Assembly (NCBI GenBank): GCA_004293295.1
Contig: RDYC01000205.1
Coordinates: forward strand, 1-13,984
From: Bacteroidota bacterium
Lineage (GTDB): Bacteria > Bacteroidota > Bacteroidia > UKL13-3
Direction of reading: 5' to 3'
Length of the DNA: 13,984 nt
Shown: positions 1 to 8,700 of the stretch, piece after piece
Layout: each line of letters starts with the position of its first letter
Position numbering within the stretch: position 1 is the first letter of the stretch
Program-made: the position numbers and the translations under genes
Notes under the pieces: model-generated
The model's database searches: none
What the model saw: only the letters and a program-made list of their open reading frames with translations
What the model was told of the DNA's origin: nothing

Positions 1-324
1 GCTTTCGTTTAAACAAATATTGATGTATTTAAACTTTGCAGGAATGGCCTTAATAAAATCGCTTACGGTAAAGTGTTTTAGGTTTTGCGTATTAAATATG
101 CCCAACTGTTGGGCAAAAAATGGCTGGTAAATCACATTGAGGTATTTAGTAGTGGTTGGTAAAGGCATCACCACCTCATAATCATTAAGTACCAATGCTT
201 CCCATCCCGGAGCAACAATATCCAAGTACCAACTGTATGCGTAAATCAACTCATTATTTGACTGTGCAATACAATCGTCCCATTTAATTTTATCAATTTC
301 CTGATGACTTAAATATTTAATCAC
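1..324 (-). CDS. Hypothetical protein, possible acyltransferase (GNAT/FemAB-like), 5' part only
   Basis: An open frame of 108 codons starts at a GTG (bases 324-322) and runs off the left edge without a stop, so only the N-terminus is present. The protein begins VIKYLSHQEIDKIKWDDCI, followed by the signature-like stretches IYAYSWYLDIVAPGW (about residues 28-42) and YQPFFAQQLGIF. This pattern is familiar from roughly 300-residue Bacteroidota proteins usually left as hypothetical and sometimes linked to the GNAT/FemAB acyltransferase fold; that link is from memory and the catalytic half is outside the window. It starts only 2 bases after the stop of the deacetylase-like gene, so the two are almost certainly co-transcribed and translationally coupled, which favours a role in surface polysaccharide or cell-envelope modification. 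No ATG is available near this start. The reading frame is convincing; the function is not established. Confidence 0.72.
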   Translation of the reverse strand, partial: MIKYLSHQEIDKIKWDDCIAQSNNELIYAYSWYLDIVAPGWEALVLNDYEVVMPLPTTTKYLNVIYQPFFAQQLGIFNTQNLKHFTVSDFIKAIPAKFKYINICLNES

Positions 325-326
325 AG

Positions 327-1634
327 TTACTTTCTGGGTTTATTAAACAATGCGCAATATACCTCTTTTAGGTTTAGAGTATTTGTTTGTGCGGTAAAAG
401 AATTGTTATGCCAAAGTGTTATAAAATCGCCATTAAATTGTTTAGTTACCTCCAATAATGTTGAAGCAATTTGCTTTGCCTCGGTGGTGCTTACTTTTAA
501 ATAATTGGACAAGGTTACATCCATAATACAAGTGCTATGAACCACCAATGACGTTGGCTGATTGGTTAATACATTAAAAAAGTTAAATGGCATGCAAGTA
601 CTTGCCCTAAATCCAGGCTCATCAGCATAAACCATTGTATAGTCATCTGTTATCCCAATCCTAACTAAGGTATTGTACGTGTGCGGAAAAGAAAGCATGA
701 GATAGTGTTGCCGACTATGGTACACCGGTTGCAAAATCGCCTGTTGTAACAAATCACTTTCGTGCTGAACGAGTTGCAATGACATATTGGATCCATATGA
801 TGGATGCAAACCAATAAAAGCAGCATACTTAGATAAGGATAGCATTAGCCGCTTAATTGTAACTCCTTTGGGGTTAATATTTTTATCGTATCCTCCCGCA
901 TCGCTCATCAACATAAAATAGGCTATTGGTGCATTGGTGTTTTTCCGAATAAACTCATAAGAGTTATATGGATCGTACTTGCGATTAATGGTAGCAAAAA
1001 CCTGATTTATGACAGATTTAATATTAAACCGGAGCACTGCTAAAGCCAGTTTTGCAAACCACCATTTGGCACTAAGTCCATTGTACAAATAAGCAAAGTC
1101 AATATCAATGGTGCTTAAACAACTGAATGTATGCTGTTTAAAACGAAGGTTTGGAGCTTGCTTAAGTATTACTTTTTTAAACTCTTCACACCAGTGCTCT
1201 ACCAATGGATACCGCAAAAACCCGCGTTTATAAGCTAAACTCATGCTTGCAGTAAATCGTCCATGCCTGTCTGTTTCTATCCTAAAATATTCTTCATATC
1301 GCGACAACAGATAAAAAACCGCACTGAATAAATCAAAGGGAATACCTTCTTTACCTGCTGCATGGTTAGGCCACAACAACGTATGCCAACGATCGTTGGT
1401 AATGGTGATGGGCGAAACCTCATCTAAAAAAGTTTGTGCCAGAAAACCGGATGGAACAATTGGAATTGTTTGTTGAACAGTGCGGTGTGTGTAGTTGATA
1501 ACAACTGTTCGGTTAAAATCAACCTCATTCACATCATCGGTTACTGTGTAAACCATCCCAAGGCGTCTTCCCAACACCTCTGCCAAAACGTAGCGCAAAC
1601 GGGCAGTATCCTGCTCAACCAATACTGTTATCAT
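327..1634 (-). CDS. Polysaccharide deacetylase-like protein with DUF7033-type N-terminal domain
   Basis: The 435-residue protein resembles the Bacteroidota family in which a DUF7033 domain (about residues 1-170) precedes a NodB-like polysaccharide deacetylase fold. Visible family marks are STIDID (174-179), corresponding to the metal-binding Asp motif, GLHPSYGSN (275-283) with the conserved His-Pro, SRQHYL (307-312), the segment ITDDYTMVYADEPGFRAST (328-346), and TLWHN (406-410) near the C-terminus. Related proteins usually have Gly where Val334 and Ser345 sit here, a mild departure. Only one His of the usual H-x3-H metal motif is evident, so deacetylase activity is not certain. There is no signal peptide, so it would act in the cytoplasm, perhaps on a nucleotide- or lipid-linked sugar. 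It is the first gene of a minus-strand pair with the partial gene downstream, and it is divergent from glyS across a 150-base gap. Family assignment is fairly sure; the substrate is unknown. Confidence 0.8.
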   Translation of the reverse strand: MITVLVEQDTARLRYVLAEVLGRRLGMVYTVTDDVNEVDFNRTVVINYTHRTVQQTIPIVPSGFLAQTFLDEVSPITITNDRWHTLLWPNHAAGKEGIPFDLFSAVFYLLSRYEEYFRIETDRHGRFTASMSLAYKRGFLRYPLVEHWCEEFKKVILKQAPNLRFKQHTFSCLSTIDIDFAYLYNGLSAKWWFAKLALAVLRFNIKSVINQVFATINRKYDPYNSYEFIRKNTNAPIAYFMLMSDAGGYDKNINPKGVTIKRLMLSLSKYAAFIGLHPSYGSNMSLQLVQHESDLLQQAILQPVYHSRQHYLMLSFPHTYNTLVRIGITDDYTMVYADEPGFRASTCMPFNFFNVLTNQPTSLVVHSTCIMDVTLSNYLKVSTTEAKQIASTLLEVTKQFNGDFITLWHNNSFTAQTNTLNLKEVYCALFNKPRK

Positions 1635-1784
1635 AGGTTACTTATCAGAACGAACCAGCAAATTATCATTTTATCCGGTAAAACGCATGTTAATGACAAA
1701 AAACTGCTAAAATTTAGCATTGGGTTAACTTAAATGCGCAAAAATTTTAATTAACTGCTTAAAGCCTTTATTTTGCGGCAAATT

Positions 1785-3254
1785 ATGAGTGACGAAATTT
1801 TTAAACATGTAGTTAGCCATGCCAAAGAATATGGCTTTGTTTTCCCTAGTAGCGAAATATATGATGGACTAGGTGCCGTTTACGATTACGGCCAAAACGG
1901 GGTGGAGTTAAAAAACAACTTGCGCCAATATTGGTGGAAAGCTATGGTACAAATGCATGAAAATATTGTGGGCATTGATGCCGCTATTTTTATGCACCCC
2001 AAAACATGGAAAGCCAGCGGACATATTGATGGTTTTAGCGACCCCATGATTGATAATAAGGATAGCAAAAAAAGGTATCGTGCTGATAATTTATTGGAAG
2101 ATAAAATTGCGCGTTATGAAAAAGATGGTAAAACCAACAAAGCTCAAGAACTTCAAAACGAATTAGATGCGGCCTTACTTGAGAATGACCTTGCAAAATT
2201 AAAATCTCTTATTGAGCAGCATGAAATTGCCTGCCCAATAAGCGGCACTCGCAACTGGACAGACGTTCGCCAATTTAACCTGATGTTTAGCACCGAAATG
2301 GGTGCCATGGCCGAAGATGCAGATAAAATTTATTTACGCCCGGAAACAGCCCAAGGTATTTTTGTAAACTTTTTAAATGTGCAAAAAACAGGCCGCATGA
2401 AAATTCCTTTTGGCATTGCCCAAACAGGTAAAGCCTTTAGGAATGAAATTATTGCCCGCCAGTTTATTATGCGCATGCGTGAGTTTGAACAAATGGAAAT
2501 GCAATTTTTTGTGCGCCCGGGAACACAGCAACAATGGTATGAATACTGGAAAGAAAACCGCCTCAACTGGCATAAAAAACTTGGGCTTGGTGAATCGAAC
2601 TACCGCTACCACGACCACGTAAAATTGGCCCATTATGCCGATGCCGCTGTGGATATTGAATTTAACTTCCCTTTTGGCTTTAAAGAGTTGGAAGGCATTC
2701 ACTCTCGTACTGATTTTGACTTAAGAAGCCACCAGGAATTATCAGGCAAAAAAATGCAATACTTTGATGCCGAATTGGACGAAAACGGAAAGGCTTATGG
2801 CAATTATATTCCTTATGTAATTGAAACTTCAGTTGGCTTGGACCGCTTGTTTTTATCGGTGTTGTGCGCCTCATACAAAGAAGAAGAAGTGGGCGAAGAC
2901 GACAAAAAAGATACCCGCGTAGTGCTTACCTTGCCCCCGGTATTGGCACCCTACAAGGTGGCTATTTTCCCGCTTACCAAAAAAGATGGTTTGCCGGAAA
3001 TAGCACGCAAAATTATTGACGACTTAAAATTGGATTACAACTGCTTTTACGAAGAAAAAGATGCCATTGGCAAACGCTACCGCAGACAAGATGCTTTAGG
3101 TACTCCTTTTTGTATTACAGTTGACCATGAATCGTTGGAAAACCAAACGGTAACCATACGTTACAGAGACACCATGCTACAAGAACGTATACCTATCACT
3201 CGAATTAGAGAGATTCTTGCAGCAGAAATTAACTGGCATAAATTATTGGCTTAA
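1785..3254 (+). CDS. glyS: Glycine--tRNA ligase (dimeric, eukaryote/archaea-like type)
   Basis: Charges tRNA-Gly with glycine in the cytoplasm. The 489-residue product is the single-chain alpha2 class II enzyme typical of Bacteroidota, not the alpha/beta two-subunit type. The N-terminus carries YGFVFPSSEIYDGLGAVYDYG, the hallmark of this type. Further on are SGTRNWTDVRQFNLMFSTEM and the class II motif 2 region starting at FRNEIIARQF (about residue 218). Motif 3 is GLDRLFLSV (about residue 350), followed by an HGTP anticodon-binding domain ending near the C-terminus. The start is set at the ATG of MSDEIF; the frame extends 12 bases upstream to a TTG, but that lies inside a TATTTTGC sequence resembling a Bacteroidota -7 promoter element, so it is unlikely to be translated. 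If that element is used, the 5' leader is very short. A strong intrinsic terminator follows 5 bases after the stop. Confidence 0.97.
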   Translation: MSDEIFKHVVSHAKEYGFVFPSSEIYDGLGAVYDYGQNGVELKNNLRQYWWKAMVQMHENIVGIDAAIFMHPKTWKASGHIDGFSDPMIDNKDSKKRYRADNLLEDKIARYEKDGKTNKAQELQNELDAALLENDLAKLKSLIEQHEIACPISGTRNWTDVRQFNLMFSTEMGAMAEDADKIYLRPETAQGIFVNFLNVQKTGRMKIPFGIAQTGKAFRNEIIARQFIMRMREFEQMEMQFFVRPGTQQQWYEYWKENRLNWHKKLGLGESNYRYHDHVKLAHYADAAVDIEFNFPFGFKELEGIHSRTDFDLRSHQELSGKKMQYFDAELDENGKAYGNYIPYVIETSVGLDRLFLSVLCASYKEEEVGEDDKKDTRVVLTLPPVLAPYKVAIFPLTKKDGLPEIARKIIDDLKLDYNCFYEEKDAIGKRYRRQDALGTPFCITVDHESLENQTVTIRYRDTMLQERIPITRIREILAAEINWHKLLA

Positions 3255-4068
3255 TCAAAAATCCTCCGCTTTAATCGGAGGATTCTTTTTATGTTGCATC
3301 ATTAAACGTCCATTCTTATATACCGCCATCGGCAGTTACCTGCTTTTAACCATACTTGTGTGGTTTAGCCCTGTGGCATTTAGCGCCATTTTTACCAATT
3401 CCTTTTCTACCTCGTTGGCTTACTTCTTTACAGAATCAGCCGGAAAATATGGTACTGCGTTGCTTATTATAGGCTCTTCTTATGCCTACACCATTCGGTT
3501 TGAACGCAAGCGAGAAAAATTGGCCACCTTTATCAAATCATTTGTTGCGGTTACTCTTTTGTTAGCATTGTTTGCTTATACCAACGAGCATGTTACCAAA
3601 CCATTGGCCAAAGTAGCCAGACCCAGCCATGTATTTATGCTAAAGCAAGTTAATATGCTTCCCCAACTTGATTCATTATATGCCTTGTCTAAAAACAACC
3701 GCGAGCTATTTTTTGATGCGTTAAGCAACGAATATGCCACACAGTTTCAAAAAATAGATAAGCGTGTATTATCGCATTGGGTGGAAGAAGCGGGATTTTC
3801 CTTCCCTTCAGGCCACACATTTAATGCCTTTTTGTTGGCAACAATACTGGCCTTTGGGTTATACAATGCCACCAATAAACAACTGCACCGTTATGTGTAT
3901 GTTCCTTTTTTATGGGCTGTTTCCGTTGGTATTTCAAGAGTTGCCATAGGTGCACACACCGCATTAGATGTTACCGCAGGAGCAGGTCTTGGTTTAATGT
4001 TAGGCTTATTATTTTTATACTTTGATGGCACCCGTAACCTCATTATCCACCGTAAACCCAACCCATGA
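3217..4068 (+). CDS. PAP2-family membrane phosphatase (PgpB-like); start uncertain
   Basis: An integral membrane lipid phosphatase of the type that dephosphorylates phosphatidylglycerol-phosphate, undecaprenyl pyrophosphate or related lipids. All three catalytic motifs are intact (283-residue numbering): KPLAKVARP (K128...R135-P136), PSGH (197-200) and SRVAIGAHTALD (S240-R241, H247, D251). Hydrophobic segments near 34-54, 79-92, 106-121, 201-215, 227-239 and 254-268 fit the usual six-helix layout. The coordinates give the longest frame from a TTG inside glyS. Residues 1-27 merely translate the glyS tail and the terminator, so the true start is probably further in. The protein-like sequence begins at IIKRPFLYTAIG, where only ATC (3298) or ATT (3301) could initiate. 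The first conventional later candidate, GTG at 3358, would cut into the first membrane helix. Its stop overlaps the start of the glycosyltransferase by 4 bases, indicating coupled translation. Family certain, substrate unknown. Confidence 0.85.
   Translation: MQQKLTGINYWLNQKSSALIGGFFLCCIIKRPFLYTAIGSYLLLTILVWFSPVAFSAIFTNSFSTSLAYFFTESAGKYGTALLIIGSSYAYTIRFERKREKLATFIKSFVAVTLLLALFAYTNEHVTKPLAKVARPSHVFMLKQVNMLPQLDSLYALSKNNRELFFDALSNEYATQFQKIDKRVLSHWVEEAGFSFPSGHTFNAFLLATILAFGLYNATNKQLHRYVYVPFLWAVSVGISRVAIGAHTALDVTAGAGLGLMLGLLFLYFDGTRNLIIHRKPNP
3260..3290 (+). terminator. Intrinsic terminator after glyS
   Basis: A perfect 9-base-pair stem (AATCCTCCG at 3260-3268 pairing with CGGAGGATT at 3276-3284) with a 7-base loop is followed by C and five T residues. 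An A-run precedes it. It sits 5 bases after the glyS stop, just where a terminator is expected. The frame of the downstream phosphatase is open through it, which bears on where that gene starts. Confidence 0.88.
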
Positions 4069-5114
4069 ATATTTTATATGGCGTTCCTGGTGAAGGCATG
4101 GGACATGCCACCAGAAGTAAAGTAGTGATTGCCCACCTCCTAAAAAATCATGATGTACAGGTAGTAAGCAGTTCAAGGGCTTACCAGTTTTTATACCAGG
4201 CATTTGGCAATAGGGTGCATGAAATAAAAGGCCTGCATTTTGCTTACAAAAATGCGCAAATTAGCAAACTCGGCACCTTGTTACTCAACCTGAAACACGC
4301 TCCAAGTAACGCCTTGCAAAACTTCTCACAATACTTGTTATTGGATAAGCAGTTTAAACCCGATGTAATCATCAGCGATTTTGAATCTTTTACCCACTTT
4401 TTTGCCAAGTTCAATCGCATTCCGCTTATCAGCATTGATAACATGCAAGTGATAAACAGGTGCAAGCTAGATGTTACCATTCCTGCTGAAGAGCGAAACC
4501 AGTTTAGGTTGGCTAAAAGCATTGTACAAGCAAAAGTTCCGGGGGCCGAACACTACTACATTACCAGCTTTTTTAATGCTGCTACCAGCAAAGAAAACAC
4601 CTCTATTGTTCCTCCAATTATCAGAGATGCCATCATCAACGTTAAACCAAGGGCTGGAAACCATGTGTTGATGTATCAAACTTCCAGCACCCTTATAAAT
4701 GTAAAAAAAATACTCAAGCAATTGCCGCATATTTCATTTATCGTATATGGAATGAACCGCGATGAACAAGATGAGAACATCTGTTTTAAACCATTTAGTG
4801 AGGAAGGTTTTATTCAAGATTTTGCTTCTGCTAAAGCCGTAATTGCCAATGGTGGTTTTTCATTTATTAGCGAAGCGGTTTACTTGCATAAGCCCGTTTA
4901 TGCCTTTCCTATTGTAGGTCAGTTTGAACAGTGGATGAATGCTGCCTACATTGAGAAACTTGGTTATGGCAGGCACTTTACGACACTGGAAGCCGATTCG
5001 CTTAAAGCCTTTTTGTTTGACCTGCCTCACTTTCAGCACCACCTAAACCAATACCAACAATCGGGCAACGAATTATTATTTAAGGAATTAGACAGTAAGT
5101 TATCATCATTATAA
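4065..5114 (+). CDS. GT-B glycosyltransferase, MJ1255/TIGR00661-like
   Basis: The 349-residue protein looks like a GT-B-fold glycosyltransferase of the family named after Methanocaldococcus MJ1255, related to MurG and UDP-glycosyltransferases. The N-terminus has a glycine-rich acceptor-side loop, YGVPGEGMGHATRS (residues 5-18, His14). The C-terminal half carries the donor-side signature: ANGGFSFISEAVYLHKPV from about residue 261, then PIVGQFEQWMNAAYIEKLGYG, with the very characteristic GQFEQ at about 285-289. No signal peptide or membrane helix is evident, so it should act at the cytoplasmic face. It starts inside the last codons of the PAP2 gene (ATGA overlap), so the two proteins are likely made together. 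A plausible but unproven role is glycosylating a lipid or polyprenyl carrier that the phosphatase also handles. The fold call is firm; donor and acceptor are unknown. Confidence 0.85.
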   Translation: MNILYGVPGEGMGHATRSKVVIAHLLKNHDVQVVSSSRAYQFLYQAFGNRVHEIKGLHFAYKNAQISKLGTLLLNLKHAPSNALQNFSQYLLLDKQFKPDVIISDFESFTHFFAKFNRIPLISIDNMQVINRCKLDVTIPAEERNQFRLAKSIVQAKVPGAEHYYITSFFNAATSKENTSIVPPIIRDAIINVKPRAGNHVLMYQTSSTLINVKKILKQLPHISFIVYGMNRDEQDENICFKPFSEEGFIQDFASAKAVIANGGFSFISEAVYLHKPVYAFPIVGQFEQWMNAAYIEKLGYGRHFTTLEADSLKAFLFDLPHFQHHLNQYQQSGNELLFKELDSKLSSL

Positions 5115-5125
5115 GCAATACTTTG

Positions 5126-5159
5126 TTTGAAAAACCTCTGCAAAACTATCTTATCTTTG
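5126..5159 (+). promoter_or_regulatory. Bacteroidota-type promoter for the DUF2480 gene
   Basis: A TTTG -33 element (5126-5129) is followed after 22 bases by TATCTTTG (5152-5159), an exact match to the Bacteroidota -7 consensus TAnnTTTG with permitted spacing. It lies 15 bases before the ATG at 5174, implying a very short leader. It shows that the longer frame beginning at a TTG at 5123 is not the real start. Confidence 0.65.
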
Positions 5160-5173
5160 CATGTGCTAAAATA

Positions 5174-5692
5174 ATGGACACCAATCAACTTAATACCATA
5201 GAGAATAAAGTAGCCGCCAGCGGCCTCATTACACTTAACCTCGAAGATTATTTCCATAGCGGGGAGCGTGTATTATTTGATATTAAACCATGGCTCTTTA
5301 TGGAAATGATTCTAAAAGAAAAGGATTTCAGGTTACACGTAAAAGAGCATGATTGGAGCAGTTATTCCGGCAAAAATGTGGCCTTTATTTGTTCCGTTGA
5401 TGCCATTATTCCTACTTGGGCATATATGCTTTTGGCGGTTCATATTGAACCATTTGCCAATCGGTACGTATTTGGAGATTTAACGTTATTAAACACGGTA
5501 CTTTATCAGGATGCCTTAGCTAAAATTGATGTGGAAACATATAGAGACGCCAGGGTGATTGTAAAAGGCTGCGGTGATTTACCTGTTCCGGTAAGTGCCT
5601 ACGTAGAAATTACGCACAAACTTACTCCTGTTGCCAAAAGCATTATGTATGGTGAGGCATGCAGCAATGTGCCTATTTTTAAGAAAAAATAA
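5174..5692 (+). CDS. DUF2480 family protein
   Basis: A 172-residue soluble protein matching the DUF2480 family, which is conserved in Bacteroidota and has no assigned function. Recognisable family stretches are SGLITLNLEDYF (residues 17-28) with GERVLFDIKPWLF just after, HDWSSYSGKNVAFICSVDAI near the middle, PTWAYMLLAVHIEPFANRYVFGD, VIVKGCGDLPVPVSAYVEIT, and the C-terminal LTPVAKSIMYGEACSNVP. Length fits the family (about 170 residues). Cysteines occur in FICSVDA, VKGCGD and GEACSNV, all in conserved-looking segments, so a metal or redox role is conceivable; this is inference only. The start is the first ATG after a clear TAnnTTTG promoter. It has its own promoter, so it need not share function with the glycosyltransferase upstream. 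It converges on the T9SS protein gene with a 38-base gap in which I see no clear terminator. Confidence 0.88.
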   Translation: MDTNQLNTIENKVAASGLITLNLEDYFHSGERVLFDIKPWLFMEMILKEKDFRLHVKEHDWSSYSGKNVAFICSVDAIIPTWAYMLLAVHIEPFANRYVFGDLTLLNTVLYQDALAKIDVETYRDARVIVKGCGDLPVPVSAYVEITHKLTPVAKSIMYGEACSNVPIFKKK

Positions 5693-5730
5693 CTATTATT
5701 CTGACTATTCCCTAAAGTAAATTTATCGCC

Positions 5731-8700
5731 TCACTCCGATTTCATCACTTTGGTGCTTAATAACAAGTTGGATTTGTTACTTATTTGAATACAATAAATC
5801 CCCTCCGGTAAATTACCCAATTCTTCTATGGTAATTGTTGAAACAGGAGCAATTAAGTGAAGCTTGTTTTGATACACCGTTAACCCTGTTGAATTAATTA
5901 ATTTAACCATAACTGTGCCTTCTAACTCCTGTTCATTGTTTATTGTAATAAACGAATTAAAAGGATTTGGATAAACCGTCATTTGGTTGGGTATTGCGGA
6001 ACTATTTAATACAATTATTGGAGAACTATTTTCAACGTTGTTAATGTCAACAGATTTAACCCTATAATAAAATGTTGCATAGTCCTTATCCAATTGTGTA
6101 TCGTTATAGGTATAATTTCTAGTAATTGCTCCTCTTTTATCAGTTGTTTTAACAAACGAAAGTGGTGCAAAATTAACCCCATCATAAGAGCGCTCAACTG
6201 AATACCCACTAAGGTTCATTTCACCAGTGGTTTTCCAATACACTTGCGCATCATTTCCAACCCATTTTGCGCCATAATCTACTAAGTTAACAAACAACGG
6301 AGACCCTCCATTCGAAGCAATCATAAATTGTCCGAAGGTATCAATACCTTGAAAAGTTGCACCGGTAGCCGTTACTGATGAGGCCGTTTTGTATAAGGTC
6401 CAACTGCTATCACTGTTGTACCCCCTTTTATAGAGTCCCAGAAAAAGGTCGTTAGCAACAAATGCTCCGGCCGGAAGCGTGACTTGTAATGTTGTTTGAA
6501 AAACTCCGGTATTGCCATAAGGGCGAATAACCCAATATTTACCCTGAAGTACATTTAATGCAACAGGCAGTACATTGGGCGAATAAGGTATTTGTGTAAT
6601 GCCAACATCCACCGCATTATCAAATGAATCAGTAAAGGAAATATTAAGGTTGGCGTTAACAGCATTAACGCTGGTTTGGTTTAACAACACCAAAGAAGAG
6701 TCTCCGCCCAAAGGTGCGGTAGACTGCAAATGATTCACATTGTTTCCCTTATTTGCCGTAGATAGGCTGATTAAATCATGGTAATAACCAAAGGTAAATG
6801 GTTCATTAAATTGCATATAACTCACTAATCCGGTTTCATTTCCCTTTAACGTTCTATGCATATAATTCTTCATTTGATAAGCACTCAACTCTTTGTTCCA
6901 AATGCTCAATTCATCAATCCTACCATTGAAACGTTGCGAGAGCGTCCATGAGTTTGCACCCACATGTAAATTTGTAGTTGATTGTTTTAGTAACGTTAAA
7001 GTTGGTGACAGCATTTCTCCTGCCAGCATCCCGTTAATATATATCTTCACCCCCACCCCTGATTTCCAAGTAAAAGCCACGTGTGTCCATTCGTTAACCG
7101 GTACATAATTATTTACAAACGAAGTGCCAGAGGTTAATAACCTCAGCGGTGTATTTCCTCCGGATACTGTCCAAACCTCTGCATCTAACCTGCCCAAGTT
7201 ATCTACCCCTAAAGCGAATCCATTGGTGGAGTTCGATTTTGAGGCTATTTTTTGCATCACATTGTTTGAACTTAATTTCACCCAAGTACAAATACTTATT
7301 GCTGAGTCACCAATCATAGTAGGCTTAGACAAAAACGTGGCATAGCCTGTTCCGGCCATTTGAATGGCCCCGCCATTTTGCTTGGTAATGGTTTGTATTA
7401 CCAATTTAGTGGTATCGTTTACCTTGTAATAATCCGTAACAGTGTTTGGAGAGGACGTATAAACGACTAAATTATTCATGCCCTCAACTAAGTTTGGCTG
7501 ATTAACTCCAGTAAAAAATACCAATGCTGTATCTCCACAGTTTAATGGGTTGTTTAAACTGAGGCTAACCTGAGTTCCATTGTTTAAACGATAGTTAACA
7601 GTGTAGGAATTGATGGTATTTCTTGAATTAGATTTTACCCTTACTTTTAATTCTTGAGGCCCGAACACATAAGGAGTACTCAAATAAACTTTATCAACAC
7701 TGATATCATTCAAAGGCTCAAAAGCACCAACTGACGGTGGATTCATTCTTGTATTGTTTTCAATATCAAATGGAATAATTGCCGTTAAATTCTCCCCTTG
7801 CCAGCATCCATTGGTGGGATATAAGTTTTGTTCAGAAGCAAAAGATGGATCGCCATTCCATGAATCAACACCACCGGCTTTTTTTTGCTTAAAATCAGCC
7901 GCAGTAAAATCCAATAAAGCAGATGACCATGGAAATGGCCCTGTTTTAACTGAGCGTCTTATTAACGTAGATCCTATTGAATTGTGGTAAATATTTCGGT
8001 TAACAGTAACTGAAGTAGTATCATGTAATCCGGAAAAAACTGCTGCATATGTTGTTGTTGCAACAGAAGAGGGTGCTATCCTGAAAATATTATTTTTAAA
8101 CTCACTAATCATGTCATATCCGTAATAATACAATGGTATTTGTGTATTGAAAGGGCATGGCCCTGTTAGGTTAATTGAATTATGATAACACTTAACCGTA
8201 TGGTAATCTGACCAGGTGGGAGTGAACTCTGCAATGTACATTCCATACATTGCAGGACTCGAAATCAAATTATTATAAATCAGGGTAGGATTCAACGGGT
8301 CTGAAGTTGTTTTTCCAACATACATTCCATATTCAGTTGCACCTGTTACCCTGTTTGCTGAGATAACAGACGGAATAGCTGTATTATTATCACAATCATT
8401 TAAACGAATGCCGGTAGTATTCATGGTTGAGGAATACATATTCACGCTATTATTCTGAATCAATAAGTTGGTGTATACTTTTCTCATTTGTATGCCACTG
8501 CTATATGCATTTATCTTATTGCCAATTACCCGCATATACCTGTTGTATCCAACATCAAATTGCCCTTGTATAGAAATGCCGTTGTATGCACCATTTATGG
8601 TATTGCTATCTATCAATACTGAATCTGCGCGCATGGCATCTAATGATGTGGAAAAGAAAGAAGCCACAACAATAGCATGACTGGGCAACCCACCGCTTCC

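Noticed and set aside
1434..1733. Plus-strand 99-codon open frame opposite the deacetylase-like gene
   Set aside because: It lies almost entirely antisense to a well-supported gene and its translation is low-complexity and cysteine/asparagine rich without any domain.
1773..1784. Upstream TTG start that would extend glycyl-tRNA synthetase by 4 residues
   Set aside because: It overlaps a TATTTTGC promoter-like sequence, and the ATG at 1785 gives the N-terminus expected for the family.
2373..2702. Minus-strand 109-codon open frame inside glyS
   Set aside because: Antisense shadow of a clear housekeeping gene; no recognisable domain.
5123..5173. Upstream TTG start adding 17 residues to the DUF2480 protein
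   Set aside because: This stretch is the promoter itself (TTTG-N22-TATCTTTG); the added residues do not resemble the family.
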